From positions 1 to 64,000 of the forward strand of contig JAKTTT010000004.1 of NCBI GenBank assembly GCA_030581615.1: DNA of 64,000 nt, in the 5' to 3' direction. The DNA is from Alloascoidea africana. Its lineage: Eukaryota; Ascomycota; Alloascoideomycetes; Alloascoideales; Alloascoideaceae. The notes under the pieces are model-generated. The model searched no databases and was not told the DNA's origin. It worked only from the letters and a program-made list of their open reading frames with translations. Shown piece by piece: positions 30,720-41,202 of the stretch (within the stretch, counting starts at the first letter, position 1; every line of letters starts with the position of its first letter). Position numbers and translations under genes: made by a program.

Positions 30720-32333
30720 TCAACTGCTCTTGTGTGACCCAAACGGGTTGAAAAATTTGATGAGCGGGAACTTCCGATCGGACCAAAAAGATTGCGACTT
30801 CATACCTGGAGTCTCATCACCTTTGCCCACGGCTTTTTTCTGTTTGGGGCAGTTGTTTGTCTTTGATCTTGATAGTGATAAAGTATTTCTAAAGACAACA
30901 AAATTGCTTAGAGAAGAATTTGATCCATCCGAGTCTATAGAACCAGTTGTTTTGGACTTTGTGAGTGATCTGGGGACTGAAAACCGGATTCTACTATTTT
31001 TTGAAATATCGGATTGACCATGTGTTCTTGTATGTGATTTCTTCATTGCAGAACCCATTGCCGTATACGAAGTTTCTGCGGTGGTTGCACGAGAGAAATA
31101 GTCGTTTGCATGCTCTGCGATGGGCGATGCGGGTCTGGTTTTTGTAAATGACCGTTTGGCTATGTTGCTGCTTGTACTTTGAGCATTATGATCGTCATTG
31201 TCGTATAGATAGGCCATAGTACCTCTCCTAGTTGGCAAAACGGTGGATTGACCTTCCTCTACATCGTCATTGTCATTACGGACATAGAAATTATCTGCAT
31301 GGTTGTGATTTACAGCGTTGAACACTCGCAGCGCATGCAGTCCATCCAATCCATCTTCATCTTCATCTTCATCCCCAGATTCGGGTTCGTATTCGTACTC
31401 GCCTTCACATTCGTAGGTGAGTGTGGAGTCGGGAAAAGCGCGTGATACTGGACGTGAACTTGGAAAATATGAAGCGGTGGTGGATAGCGAGGATGGTAGC
31501 TCACGGGTGGAGACTTTGAAGCCGTAATTTCTGTCCAATTCACAGCGAGAAGTGGACATTGCGATATTGTAGGAGGTTACACTGGAGCTGATTGTTCCAT
31601 GGGGTAAAGGGGCCATAATGGGACTAACCATAGAGGAAGAGTCGCAGTTTGAAGAAAGCTCATCCGAATCCAGCTCTCTCTCAGACACCTTGAAGTTATA
31701 CGGATTCGAGGACACCGGTAAAGAGGCCAGAGACTGCCACGATTGGGATTTTCTGACATTGCGTGTTTGCGAGGATGAAACTGGTATTTCTGTGCGCTGA
31801 TCTTTGGCACCACCGGTGGTCACCAGTGAGTTGGAGACGTTTCGGGCTCGACCTCTGGAAACTACACTTGAGGCATCGTCCCTATCAGAGACTGAGGGAC
31901 GGTAGGTGACCTTTGTGCGGCGGATCAACCTGTCAATTTCGTCTTGGCTAGCTATCACCAGGTGTTCTCGATACCTTCGTAGGTGGCATTCGATCTCGCA
32001 TCGCAAGGCACCCAGTTCGTACTCCTTTTTCGGCTCGTCTGGCCCATCCAGAGGTTCTAACGAGTTGATGCTGTAGCGAATGGGTCCACTAGTCTCCTGT
32101 GTCTTTGTTTTTGTTTTTGTTTTTGTTTGCGTTTGCGTTTGCATCTGCGGTTCTTGTTGCGCTGGCGGGAGAGGTTGGGCAATTGGCTGGTGCTGCTTGG
32201 GGGCCAGGGTTGGAGCTGGTGTCGGAGCTGGAGCTGGAGCTGGTGCCGGGGCCGGGGGGTCGACGGAGCTGCTCCGGGCCTCTCTCTCGAGAAAGGCGTA
32301 GCAGGGACACTGGAGAGAGCGCATCGCGGCCAT
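30720..32333 (-). CDS. Unrecognised low-complexity protein, 537 residues
   Basis: A long intronless frame of 537 codons that I do not recognise. The N-terminus has an alanine-proline repeat (about 27-45) and a QT/KT repeat (about 64-80). A predicted helical patch around GALRCEIECHLRRYREHLVIASQDEIDRLIRR is the only compact-looking segment. The rest is serine-rich, with an acidic run (ESGDEDEDEDG) near 315. The C-terminal 80 residues are basic and end KFFNPFGSHKSS. There is no transmembrane helix or catalytic motif. Such composition fits a phosphorylated regulatory or scaffold protein, which is inference only. The 3-kb upstream gap suggests complex regulation. ATG at 32333 or 32324 could be the start. 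Confidence 0.7.
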   Translation of the reverse strand: MAAMRSLQCPCYAFLEREARSSSVDPPAPAPAPAPAPTPAPTLAPKQHQPIAQPLPPAQQEPQMQTQTQTKTKTKTKTQETSGPIRYSINSLEPLDGPDEPKKEYELGALRCEIECHLRRYREHLVIASQDEIDRLIRRTKVTYRPSVSDRDDASSVVSRGRARNVSNSLVTTGGAKDQRTEIPVSSSQTRNVRKSQSWQSLASLPVSSNPYNFKVSERELDSDELSSNCDSSSMVSPIMAPLPHGTISSSVTSYNIAMSTSRCELDRNYGFKVSTRELPSSLSTTASYFPSSRPVSRAFPDSTLTYECEGEYEYEPESGDEDEDEDGLDGLHALRVFNAVNHNHADNFYVRNDNDDVEEGQSTVLPTRRGTMAYLYDNDDHNAQSTSSNIAKRSFTKTRPASPIAEHANDYFSRATTAETSYTAMGSAMKKSHTRTHGQSDISKNSRIRFSVPRSLTKSKTTGSIDSDGSNSSLSNFVVFRNTLSLSRSKTNNCPKQKKAVGKGDETPGMKSQSFWSDRKFPLIKFFNPFGSHKSS

Positions 32334-35300
32334 GTTGGGAGGACAGGAGGGAGATAAGACTAGGGAGAGAAGAGAAGCAGCGAGGAGGGCGGTTTATACG
32401 CAAAACCTTTTTTTTGGTGCCGCGCCATGGCGAAAAAGACCGGGGCGCTGGCGTGTGTGCGCCCCGGTCGGGCATCGGGTCGCCCGGGCACTATTTTTTT
32501 CTTTTTTTTTTTTTTTTTTGGGCGCAGCACGGCATTTAATTTTTGGAGATTGGACCAGCTGTCTTTCTTGAGCTCTCTTCTATCTGGCTGTCTGTTATCG
32601 GATTGGGCTGGCATCTGCTGAGAGCATGGTCTGCCAGAGCTCAGAGCATACCGTCTGGAAGACTATGGAAGATGCTAGGGAACACGAGCACGGATGCAGA
32701 GGAATCTGGGATCTGGGATGGACTGGGATGGATCGATCGAGAGATCGAGAGATCAAGAGATCGTGATCTGCTGTAATAAAGACGAAATAGAGATAAGCAG
32801 CAAGCTCCTCAGTTTTTCGTTCTACACATATAGCGAAATTGTACACTATGCGTATGTGTGTGAAAGCGTAGCCAATTGTGGTTTTGGGATTGTTAATCTC
32901 TAGGTTCGAACCATCCCCAAGACTCTCCACAACTCCAAACACCGTGGATATATTTCTACGTAGAAGACTACGGAAGGAAAATGGCCATTTTCCGAGACTC
33001 AAAGATACGAATCCATGGATCACTGATGGAATTTAGATAAAGGCGAGCTCCGGCACAGCGTGTGTAGATTTCCGAGTGGGTTTCCGATAGAAACGCCAAT
33101 GGTCAAAGGATCACCGCCAGAAGGAAAGAGTCCACTCATGTCATCATCGTCATCATGGAATCGGAACAAAGCGAGCTATGTACCTGTTGTTGCATTTTTA
33201 CAGACCATGTCACAATGTTGCACGAATATGCCAAATGTGCATCTTCTGTTGCCGTCGGTGTCCTTTCACTCCTTGTTGATCCATCAACTCACTGAAAAGG
33301 GGAAAAAGTATGGTGATTACTCAACTCTGGTCCTGTTCGGAGCATTTTCTAAATCTGGTTCACTACTGGCGGTGGGCAAAGATATGATCAAATAATCTAT
33401 TATGTCCTGTTATAATTATTTGGGGTTGGATGATTCCCTCATCTTTCTAGAAGGTCTAAAACTAATTTCGGTTGGCTTTCTACCGACAGGAAAACAAAAC
33501 CGTTTTCCCCATTTTCTTTTTTTTTTTTTCTTTTTTGTACTGGTAGAACCTTGCCTTGGCATGTCCGAAGTGCAAGATCATGTACTTTGGAGCAGTTTCA
33601 TTTTTTTTCTTCAAAGTATCCATCTGCGGACTGACAGTCAAAAACCATGGAACCAGTGGAATGAATGGATGAAACGAGGATTCGGACGCACCCAAAAATA
33701 TAATAAAATGTCCTGTTATCTCATCAGACATGACACAAAAATCCGGAATAGGAAGTTGAAGTAAGTCTCTTTTGGCACACATTGACCCCTTGCTTTTGCC
33801 ATACCATTTTATTGAGAGGATTTTCCGAACTCGAATGCATGGACAACTATTGTTTACAATCGTATAAATCGTACTTGAACTTGGGCGCAAGCCGGAGCTT
33901 TTTTTTCACTCATTTATAAGTTGACAAATATGAATGATCTTGATCGGGTCCATTCATTCATATGCAATCCTATGATAGCGTCATGTCTGTTAAACGGGAA
34001 AATGTCAAATAAGCATTCTTTAATCCTGCACTAAAATGGTAGAAACAAAAACAGAAACAGAGACAAAGACCCGGAAGCAAAAAATGTCTGGAAAATGTTT
34101 ACTGGGATGGAGTTCCAAGTCCATGACAAATCGACCCAAAGATGTATAATATTTTTCTATTTCTCTTCCTCCCCAATTCCACTAAGAATCTTCTAATCCA
34201 TTCCATAAATCCATTTTTAAATATAAGCACATGACACGAATCACCCAGGCATTGGAAGACCCAAAAGGAAAGGGATTCACGGGTGATCGAATAGATTAGA
34301 TTAGATTAGATCAATGACTGATCATGAGTCCAATACGATCCCACAAATGTCGTCCCATTATAGATGCACAACTCTTTTTTGTCTCTCTCTCCCGAGTCTT
34401 TACTCAATGTGAAATATTAAATTAAAATGCTCGGAATATAACAAAATGTGTGCCTTTCAAAATTTCCAGAAACTTTTTCTTTTTCTTTTTCTCTTTTTTT
34501 TTTTTCTGGTTTCACTTATTAATTTTATACTTGGGGTGCTCGCATCAATTGTTCAATTACCGGGAAATACGGAAAAGAAGACCAAGACCAAGAATGAGGT
34601 GGGGGGTTGTCAAACCCACCAAAACATACATAATCAAAAAAAAGTGTCGTATCTGTGTTTTGCGGATATACCAATTCCAAATTATGGAAATAATCCTGCC
34701 AAGAACTTTTCTCACTTTTCTTTTGTTTTTAGATTTAATCTCCCCCCCAGAAAGATGAATCTTGGTCTTTAATTCATTCTCTCAAATTAAAGTGAAATGG
34801 CCAAAGTATGAATCAACTTTGGAATTTTGATAAAAGTTTTTGGATTTAGTACTGACACATCTCCTAAAGTTTCACTCTTGTCTCAACGGAACCCGAAGAA
34901 GAAAAGTGGTGATGGCTCTTGGCAGGAGATCCTTTTTCTTCTGATCAAAAACCTAGATTTGTTGGCATTTTCCGGTGCTGGGAAACTTTTAGAAAATCAC
35001 TAAACATTTTGCCAAAATGAAAACAGACCAGAATTTTCTATTTCATAAAGAATTTTGTCAATGTTCAAAATGTTGCAAAGATCTATCCATATCTGGCTGT
35101 ACTCATATATACGTCCAGCGTTTACTCTTGTGCGTAATACACAGCACGTGAAGCGAACGGGTACCCGCCGTAACCAGTAAAAGCAGGCCGCTGATTGGCC
35201 AGCAGCCTCTCCAACATCCTCTCAACCTGGACTTGTCTCTGGAGTTCAATTTCTGTTACCAGTCCATCAACATTTTTGTGTAAGATTGAGTTGAGTCGAG
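32334..35300. other. Long divergent intergenic region
   Basis: Nearly 3 kb without a supported gene, between two divergent genes. Near 32440-32490 is a GC-rich patch with GCCCGGGC, followed by a long T tract (about 32495-32519). Other short repeats are GATTA units near 34291-34309 and T-runs near 34490 and 33520. The right end is the NDUFA13 promoter, with CACGTG at 35145-35150 and an ATTGG (CCAAT) box at 35194-35198. Short open frames show no family signals, and no tRNA-like fold was found. Confidence 0.5.
35145..35199 (+). promoter_or_regulatory. E-box and CCAAT box of the NDUFA13 gene
   Basis: CACGTG at 35145-35150 and GATTGGC at 35193-35199 lie about 100-155 bp before the start codon. 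CCAAT boxes bind the HAP complex, which controls respiratory genes in yeasts. CACGTG binds Cbf1-type factors. Confidence 0.5.
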
Positions 35301-35757
35301 ATGCCACAGGACTTACCACCTATTGGAGGATACGAGCCGGTTCAGTGGAAGCGGAATTTACCAGCTAGAGGGTTTAGGCCCACTGTTTGGCTTGGGTTGT
35401 TTGTTGGAATCTGTGGATATGGATTTTATGAAGCTGCTCGTGGGATACATGAAAACAGGTAAGATTATAAGCAAGTTTTATTGGTATGGGAGTACATTGA
35501 TTAATCAATCTGTATTAACATCATTATTTTGTAGAGAACTACAAAGAGAAAAGATTTGGTCGAGAATTTATCTTAGTCCTCTGTTAATTGCGGAAGCAGA
35601 TAGGGAATCTGTAAGACGATACTATGCGGATTTGGAAAGAGAGAAAGAGATCATGAAGGATGTTCCAGGATGGGAAGCCAAGAAGAATGTTTATAACGAT
35701 GGGAGATTCCGTAATCCGAATTTTTCTCTAGCCGATACAAAAGAACGAAAAAACTAA
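35301..35757 (+). CDS. NDUFA13: Complex I accessory subunit NDUFA13 (B16.6/GRIM-19)
   Basis: This is an inner-membrane accessory subunit of NADH:ubiquinone oxidoreductase. Exons 35301-35458 and 35535-35757 splice to 126 codons. The start MPQDLPPIGGYEPVQWKRNLPARGF is the highly conserved family signature. A transmembrane helix follows (TVWLGLFVGICGYGFYEAA). The soluble part has the conserved REKIWSRIYLSPLL and DRESVRRYYADLEREKEIM. The intron has a GTAAGA donor and TATTAAC branch. Its presence shows that this yeast retains complex I, which Saccharomycetaceae lost. CCAAT and CACGTG boxes lie in the promoter. Confidence 0.96.
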
Positions 35758-36182
35758 AACTAAGACTCTCCAATACAGTTGAAGTTTTCTTTTTTTTTTG
35801 ATAATCGGATGATTAAGATTGGAAATTTTTTTGATGAAATGAGTGCAAAGATTGTTTGAGAGGATCGTTTCATAGTAAAGGAAAAGAAAGATGGAGAGTA
35901 TATTGAGAATAGTTCCCAGGGCAGTCGACAACGAACTAGTAATTACTCCTCCATTCGCATCATCATTACCATCACCCCTTGTTATTAGATATTATTGATA
36001 TAAGAAATGAAATAAACTGAGAAAGGAAAAAATAATTGCATGCATATTTGTTGACTTGATGATTGATTTATTGTGTTCTCATAGTGGGGTGTATGGCCCG
36101 TATTCTTCTCAACATCTCTCTCTTCACCACTCATCCTAAAAACCAAGGCACATAACTGTTATTGATGCTTATATACCCAGGT
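35758..36182. other. Intergenic: NDUFA13 to ALG9
   Basis: Spacer between two plus-strand genes; ALG9 promoter. Nothing specific recognised. Confidence 0.5.
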
Positions 36183-38098
36183 ATGGGACCCAACCCTATA
36201 ACACGAACAAGAAGGAAAAGGACGAAAAGAATCCAAGTTTTAATATTTGGTTTAATATTCAGTATAAGAATACTATGTGCTTTATACAGTATCGTGAATG
36301 ATTGTGATGAAGGTATTTGAGAATGTGAACAAACATGCCACGCACGACGCTTCACGCTTCAAACAACTAACAAACAAATCCATGTATAGTTTTCAACTAT
36401 TGGGATCCAACACATTTTTTAACGAATGGATTTGGTAAACAGACATGGGAATATTCACCCGTGTATGCGATTCGAAGTTGGTTTTACGTGTTGCTTCATT
36501 CCTCCACCATAAACCTCATCAAACGTGTACTAGGACTGTTGAGCATTGGCGTGGTAGGTCAAGGTCAAGGTCAAGGTTCAAGTGGTCATGAAATCATAAT
36601 TTTGAACAAATCTGTTTATTTTTATGGTCTACGTGTGATTTTCGCACTTGTATCAAGCATTTCCGAATTTTTTTTTTATACCACGGTACGAACCACAATT
36701 TCCCCCAATATTGCAAGATGGACCTTGTTTTTCAGTCTTGTATCTCCTGGAATGTCGCACGCCTCGATAAGTTATCTCCCCAGTTCACTTGCAATGTTTG
36801 CAGGAATCTGGGGGCTTTGTTTTTTTCTCAAATATATCCGGAGTGGGGACTCTATGAATCGGTATGCTGTCACAGGTATAGTTTCATTTGCGATTGGCGG
36901 GTTATACGGTTGGCCTTTTGCACTTGCGGTTGCCTTACCATTCTTGATTTATACCAGTATTGTGAAATTGAGGAAATTGAAATTGAAACAGTTGGTACAA
37001 ATCGCACTCATGAGTCTAGCTGTTATTCTACCACTTGTTGGAATTCAAATCCTTGTTGATTCTTTTTTTTATAAAAAAAAGTTTCTCATTGTTCCATGGA
37101 ACATTGTCAGTTACAATGTTTTTGCAACAGATAAGGGTAAAACGGGTCCTGAGATTTTCGGTACGGAGCCATGGACATACTACGTTCTAAATCTGTTTAT
37201 CAATTTCAATCTAATTGCGGTTTTGGGATACGTTGCCGCGGCGCTCCCGATTGTGACCTCACTGGGACTCGATTTTGCTAATGATGGCCATAGATATAGA
37301 ACCCGACTGAACAGTTTCCAATTGTTTACAATCTTGTCACCGTTTCTATTCTGGAGTGCAATTTTTTTCCCACAACCACATAAAGAAGAACGGTTTTTCT
37401 ACGTTGTGTATCCAAGTCTATGTCTAAATGCCGGGTTTGTTGCGGATTTTGTGAGCCTATTAGCAGGCAAAATCCACAAGTTTTTGCAAAAAATGGTAAT
37501 TTGGGCGCTTGTGATTGGGGTTTTCGTGCTTTCAATTTCGCGAATAGCGGCCCTATATATATACTACTCTGGTTCATTAGACGTTTACAACTACATTGTG
37601 TCCCATCTTGATTCATCGGGGACGATATGCGTGGGGAGAGAATGGTATCGATTCCCATCGTCATATTTTATTCCCGATGGCATGCGACTGGAGTTTATCA
37701 AAAGCGGATTTGATGGACTGCTACCAGGCAACTTTCTGGAGGATCCACTGGATCATGGAGGCATTTCTCTTGCACGGGTTCTTGACGGGGACATGATTCC
37801 AGGGACCTATATAGTGCCGCAGGATATGAACAACGAGAACCGGTTTGAGCCATCCAAGTTGGTGCCCTTCACGCAATGCTCGTACGTGGTGGATCAGGCC
37901 CAGCCCTTTGACACGAGTTCGAGCTCCGGGGAGGTTGATGTGTTTGGGGCCGGATTCGAGACCTTGTACTGCTCGCGGTTCATTTCTGGAGAATCTACGG
38001 GGATCGGGCGGACGTTTTATCTTCCCGGGTTTCTAAACGATTTAACGGGGAGCCAAATCCACCATGTTGATTATTGCGTGGTCCGGGTGCTACGATGA
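36183..38098 (+). CDS. ALG9: ALG9 alpha-1,2-mannosyltransferase, apparent frameshift
   Basis: Alg9 adds alpha-1,2-linked mannoses from dolichol-phosphate-mannose to the lipid-linked oligosaccharide in the ER lumen. Exon 1 (36183-36312) ends NDCDE. After the intron (donor GTATTT, ACTAAC branch) the exon from 36391 reads VFNYWDPTHF, matching the family's DCDE.FNYWEPTHYL luminal-loop signature. To continue into the expected TNGFGKQTWEYSPVYAIRSWFYV the frame must change by one base within the T-run at 36416-36420 (five T, six needed). From there the frame is open to 38098 (over 550 codons) with many membrane helices and HKEERFF, another family motif. The break could be an assembly or homopolymer error or a real mutation. 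Without it the protein would be about 612 residues. A GQGQGQG stretch near 36556 is odd. Confidence 0.85.
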
Positions 38099-38248
38099 GC
38101 TTGCTACGATGAGCTTGTTGGTCGTGTGATATAGGCATCATTTCATTTCATAATATATAGGTATATGTATGTATGTGTACTCATCATGACAGCAAACATA
38201 GTGGTCATTCGTTGAGATCATTCGTCCAGGTTGATGACGTTCGGTGCA

Positions 38249-39565
38249 TCACTGTAACGGTTCGGAGGAGGAGGACAGGCGGTTGAGATGAAGATAGACG
38301 TCTGTCCCGTAGCCCTCCATGCTCAGCAGCTTGAGGTCTCCGCCAAAGTAGCGGGCGTACAGTCTGCTGATGGGCAGGCCGTAGCCAAAGCCGGCCATGG
38401 GGGCTCGAAAGTCGGACTTGTTGAAGTTGGGCTCGAGGTCCGGGGTTTGGGCCACGGTGGTGTAGAGATAGGTCCACACCAGCGGGATTGCGCTTCGAGG
38501 GATGCCACCGCCCTCGTCGCTGATCTTGACGGTGATGTCCTCGCGGCCCTCGGCGATGATGACCTTGATCGGCGGATAGTGCTCGCACTTGACGCCGTGG
38601 GTCTCGACGACGGCACGCAGCGAGTTTTTGAGCACCTCGAAGACCATGTGGAGCAGGTGGCCCGGCACGTAGCAGAAGCTGATGCTGTCGCTGGGGCACA
38701 CGAGCTCGACCCGGGGGGCCTCGTACAGGCCGTAGAACTCCTCGCACACGAACTGGGCGTTGTCGATGGCGTCCTGGGCAATGTCCTGGACGTTTGTGTC
38801 CGTGCAAATGATGCCCACGTAGTTGGGACGGGCGGGCTCCACGTTCAGCGCGATGGTCTGCCCGATGAGCATCCGGATGCCGATTCTGCTCATGTAGAAC
38901 CGGTCCAGAAAGGCCTGGGTCGAGTCCAGGGATGGGTCCCTCAAGGACGAGTCCAGGGACGAGTCCAGGGACTTGCCGTGGCGCTGCTTCCACTCGTTCA
39001 CGCCCTGGGCCACGGTGGCCACCGTCGCATCGTGTCTGCGCTTGATGGCCTGGAGGGTCTGTGTCACCAGCCGGTTGTACGAGTAAACCTCGGGCGGCCA
39101 GACGTGCACGGGCTCGACCTCGTTGAAGTACCGCCGGGCGTGGGCTCTGGGCCCGCCATTGAGCCCGTCCGTGCTCTTGCCCTTGCTCTTGCCCTTGCTC
39201 TTGCCCTGGAGCGGAGGAGCAAACCGCTGCTTCTCCTTGAACGCCAGCGACCGCAGCTCGGGCGAAATCCGCGGCGGCCGCAGCGTCGTCAGCTCCTCAA
39301 AGCTCTGCGAGTACCAGGCCTTGACCTTGTGGATCGACGGCATGTCGCTGAGCCCGTGTGGCAGCTCCTCCAGCTCCTGGACTCGTTGCGCGAGCCGGAT
39401 GGGCAGCTCCTCGACCACAAACTGCGACGCTCTGAACAACGAGCCGGGGGACGGTGTCGCGCCGAACTGGACCATCTGCTGGAGCGACACGCCGGCCGCC
39501 GGGAACTGGGCGTAGTGGTAGATCTTGTCCAGCAGGCGCGGGCTGGCCTTCCATCCCGCGGTCAT
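38249..39565 (-). CDS. PKP1: Mitochondrial pyruvate dehydrogenase kinase (PDK/BCKDK family)
   Basis: The kinase phosphorylates and inactivates the E1-alpha subunit of pyruvate dehydrogenase in the matrix. The 438-codon frame has the N-terminal helical domain (YHYAQFPAAGVSLQQMVQFG, ELPIRLAQRVQELEELP) and the C-terminal GHKL ATPase fold. The N box is EVLKNSLRAVVETHG, the G1 box DEGGGIP and the G2 box GFGYGLPIS. A fungal-type KGKSKGKSKGKS insertion and an SLDSSLDSSL repeat come from GC-rich tandem DNA. An open extension to 39685 has an APAPAPAP stretch, so 39565 was chosen as the start. The gene is head to head with a PP2C phosphatase likely to reverse its reaction. The Pkp1 versus Pkp2 assignment is uncertain. 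GC content is far above that of neighbours beyond 41.2 kb. Confidence 0.88.
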   Translation of the reverse strand: MTAGWKASPRLLDKIYHYAQFPAAGVSLQQMVQFGATPSPGSLFRASQFVVEELPIRLAQRVQELEELPHGLSDMPSIHKVKAWYSQSFEELTTLRPPRISPELRSLAFKEKQRFAPPLQGKSKGKSKGKSTDGLNGGPRAHARRYFNEVEPVHVWPPEVYSYNRLVTQTLQAIKRRHDATVATVAQGVNEWKQRHGKSLDSSLDSSLRDPSLDSTQAFLDRFYMSRIGIRMLIGQTIALNVEPARPNYVGIICTDTNVQDIAQDAIDNAQFVCEEFYGLYEAPRVELVCPSDSISFCYVPGHLLHMVFEVLKNSLRAVVETHGVKCEHYPPIKVIIAEGREDITVKISDEGGGIPRSAIPLVWTYLYTTVAQTPDLEPNFNKSDFRAPMAGFGYGLPISRLYARYFGGDLKLLSMEGYGTDVYLHLNRLSSSSEPLQ

Positions 39566-39891
39566 GGTGTTTGTATTTGGTGCTGGTGCTGGTGCTGGTG
39601 CTGTGGCGGCCGGAAAAGTGGCGGTACAAAATGAGAAATGTTGTGTCCGGAACCGATTCTGGGTTTCTGGATCGGGCGCCGGCATGTGGCGGATGCGATT
39701 TTAATATGCAGTTGTGGGTCCTTTTTTTTTTCGTCCCAACCTCCTTGTTCCTTCCTTAAAGGTTCCTTAAAGGTTCTTCACCATCGCAGCCCGGCAAGTA
39801 TAAAATGCCCACGTCCCCCAGCCCCAGACCTTTTCCTCTCCCGTCTCTCTCTGCTGCTGGCTTCTCTTCGCTCCCCCGACGCCTGCCCACG
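39566..39891. promoter_or_regulatory. Shared divergent promoter, PDH kinase and PP2C phosphatase
   Basis: About 330 bp separate the two start codons. A TATA box (TATAAAA, 39799-39805) overlaps an upstream in-frame ATG of the phosphatase gene. It is followed by a CT-rich leader, so transcription probably begins after it and translation at 39892. Another short repeat (CTGGTG units, 39578-39600) lies at the kinase end. Confidence 0.6.
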
Positions 39892-41202
39892 ATGATCCCC
39901 AAAGCTCCGCCCGCTCAGTACCTCTCGAGCGCCATCCGATTCCCCCTGCCGACCTCGCCCAACGTCCTTGTTCGAGTGCCCCTGCTCAAGGCTCCGTCCC
40001 ACCTCGGCCACTTCACCTCCAGAGTCAACAGACCTTACAACGAAGACCGCTACCTCGCCGCCCTGCTCCAGCTGCCCAACCACTCGTCACTGTCCCCCCA
40101 TCGCCGCGCTGCGCCCGGCTCAACCTCAACCTCAACCTCATCCTCCGGTTCAACCTCGGCTTCATCCTCCACTCGCACAGTCTTCAACTTTGCCGTGCTC
40201 GACGGCCACGGTGGCCAGGACTGCAGCGACCACATGTCCAAAGCCCTCCCGCGCTACGTGGAAGAGGCCTCGTTCGACCCCGAGGACCGCGACTCGCTGA
40301 TCGACAGCTACTCCCAAACCTTTGGAGGCTACTGGAAACGCTGGAACCGCACCCGCAACTCGCACTTCCGCGAGTATCTTCGCCAGATGGGCCCGCACGA
40401 CGACCTCGCTCTCCGCCTGCCCCTGGCCTTCCTCCGTGCGGACTACGACTTTTCCGCCCTGCCGTCCAGCCGCGGTGGCTCGACGTGCACGTCCGCCTAC
40501 CTCTACACCTTGCCTGACGACCCCGACAAACCCTCCGAGGGCAGCTCCAAGTACTACTGGGACCGCGATACGGCCTCCCAGCTGCTCGTGGCCCACGTTG
40601 GCGACTCACGGGCGATTCTGTGCGACCGCTTCGGCGCAGCCCATCCGCTCACGTCGAAACACCACCCGTCCGAGCCCACGGAGGCCGCCCGTCTCAGCCG
40701 CTTTTCCGCCCAGTTCGTCGAGGACTCCTTCGGCGAACAACGTTTCGGCGTGCTCGCAAACACCCGCGCCTTTGGCGACCGCTTCATGAAGTCCAGAGGC
40801 GTGTCCGCGGAGCCCGACGTGGTTTCGTACCGCATCGGCTGTCCGCGCGAAATTGCAAAGCATGCTGACCCTTCGAATCCAAACTCCAAAACCGTTGGTG
40901 ATCTCGGCGGTGACGAGCCCTTTCTCGTGCTGGTGTCCGATGGCGTGACCGACATTGCCAGCGACCAGGAGATTGTCGACCTGGTCATGGCCACCGTGAA
41001 CCGCCGTGGCATCAAGCACGGAACCCCCCAGAACGCCGCCGAGGAAGTCGTCAAGTACGTGCAAACTTTGAACGGTGATGATAATGCCACCTGTATGGTC
41101 ATAAAGCTGCCTGGTTGGGGGAAATGGCCCATGGCCGATCGCACCGGTGAACTTCGTCAAGAACGTATCCACGATTCATATACCGACAGAAGAATGAGAT
41201 AA
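39892..41202 (+). CDS. PTC6: Mitochondrial PP2C-type phosphatase (Ptc6-like)
   Basis: This metal-dependent serine/threonine phosphatase of about 436 residues carries the PP2C motifs SRVNRPYNEDRY, DGHGG, GDSRAILC, SDGVTD and GDDNAT. The N-terminal context VRVPLLKAPSHLGHFTSR fits the yeast Ptc6 group. Ptc6 and Ptc5 dephosphorylate and activate pyruvate dehydrogenase E1-alpha in mitochondria. A serine/threonine repeat (STSTSTSSSGSTSASSS) interrupts the catalytic domain between the first and second motifs. An upstream in-frame ATG (39805) is overlapped by the TATA box, so the second methionine was chosen. Gene and neighbour are unusually GC-rich. The adjacent divergent kinase supports a role in the PDH phosphorylation cycle. 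Confidence 0.82.
   Translation: MIPKAPPAQYLSSAIRFPLPTSPNVLVRVPLLKAPSHLGHFTSRVNRPYNEDRYLAALLQLPNHSSLSPHRRAAPGSTSTSTSSSGSTSASSSTRTVFNFAVLDGHGGQDCSDHMSKALPRYVEEASFDPEDRDSLIDSYSQTFGGYWKRWNRTRNSHFREYLRQMGPHDDLALRLPLAFLRADYDFSALPSSRGGSTCTSAYLYTLPDDPDKPSEGSSKYYWDRDTASQLLVAHVGDSRAILCDRFGAAHPLTSKHHPSEPTEAARLSRFSAQFVEDSFGEQRFGVLANTRAFGDRFMKSRGVSAEPDVVSYRIGCPREIAKHADPSNPNSKTVGDLGGDEPFLVLVSDGVTDIASDQEIVDLVMATVNRRGIKHGTPQNAAEEVVKYVQTLNGDDNATCMVIKLPGWGKWPMADRTGELRQERIHDSYTDRRMR

Noticed and set aside
32880-32920. GGTTCGAACC, similar to a tRNA B box
   Set aside because: No matching acceptor, D or anticodon stems in the flanks.
33402-33890. Open frames in the long gap before NDUFA13
   Set aside because: Composition dominated by T/A runs translated as phenylalanine or lysine; nothing conserved visible.
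38288-39634. Long plus-strand open frame (about 448 codons) opposite the PDH kinase
   Set aside because: It is a mirror frame caused by high GC at codon position three; the minus-strand frame has all GHKL kinase motifs.
40162-41172. Minus-strand frames opposite the PP2C gene
   Set aside because: Antisense shadows in GC-rich coding DNA, with no family motif.
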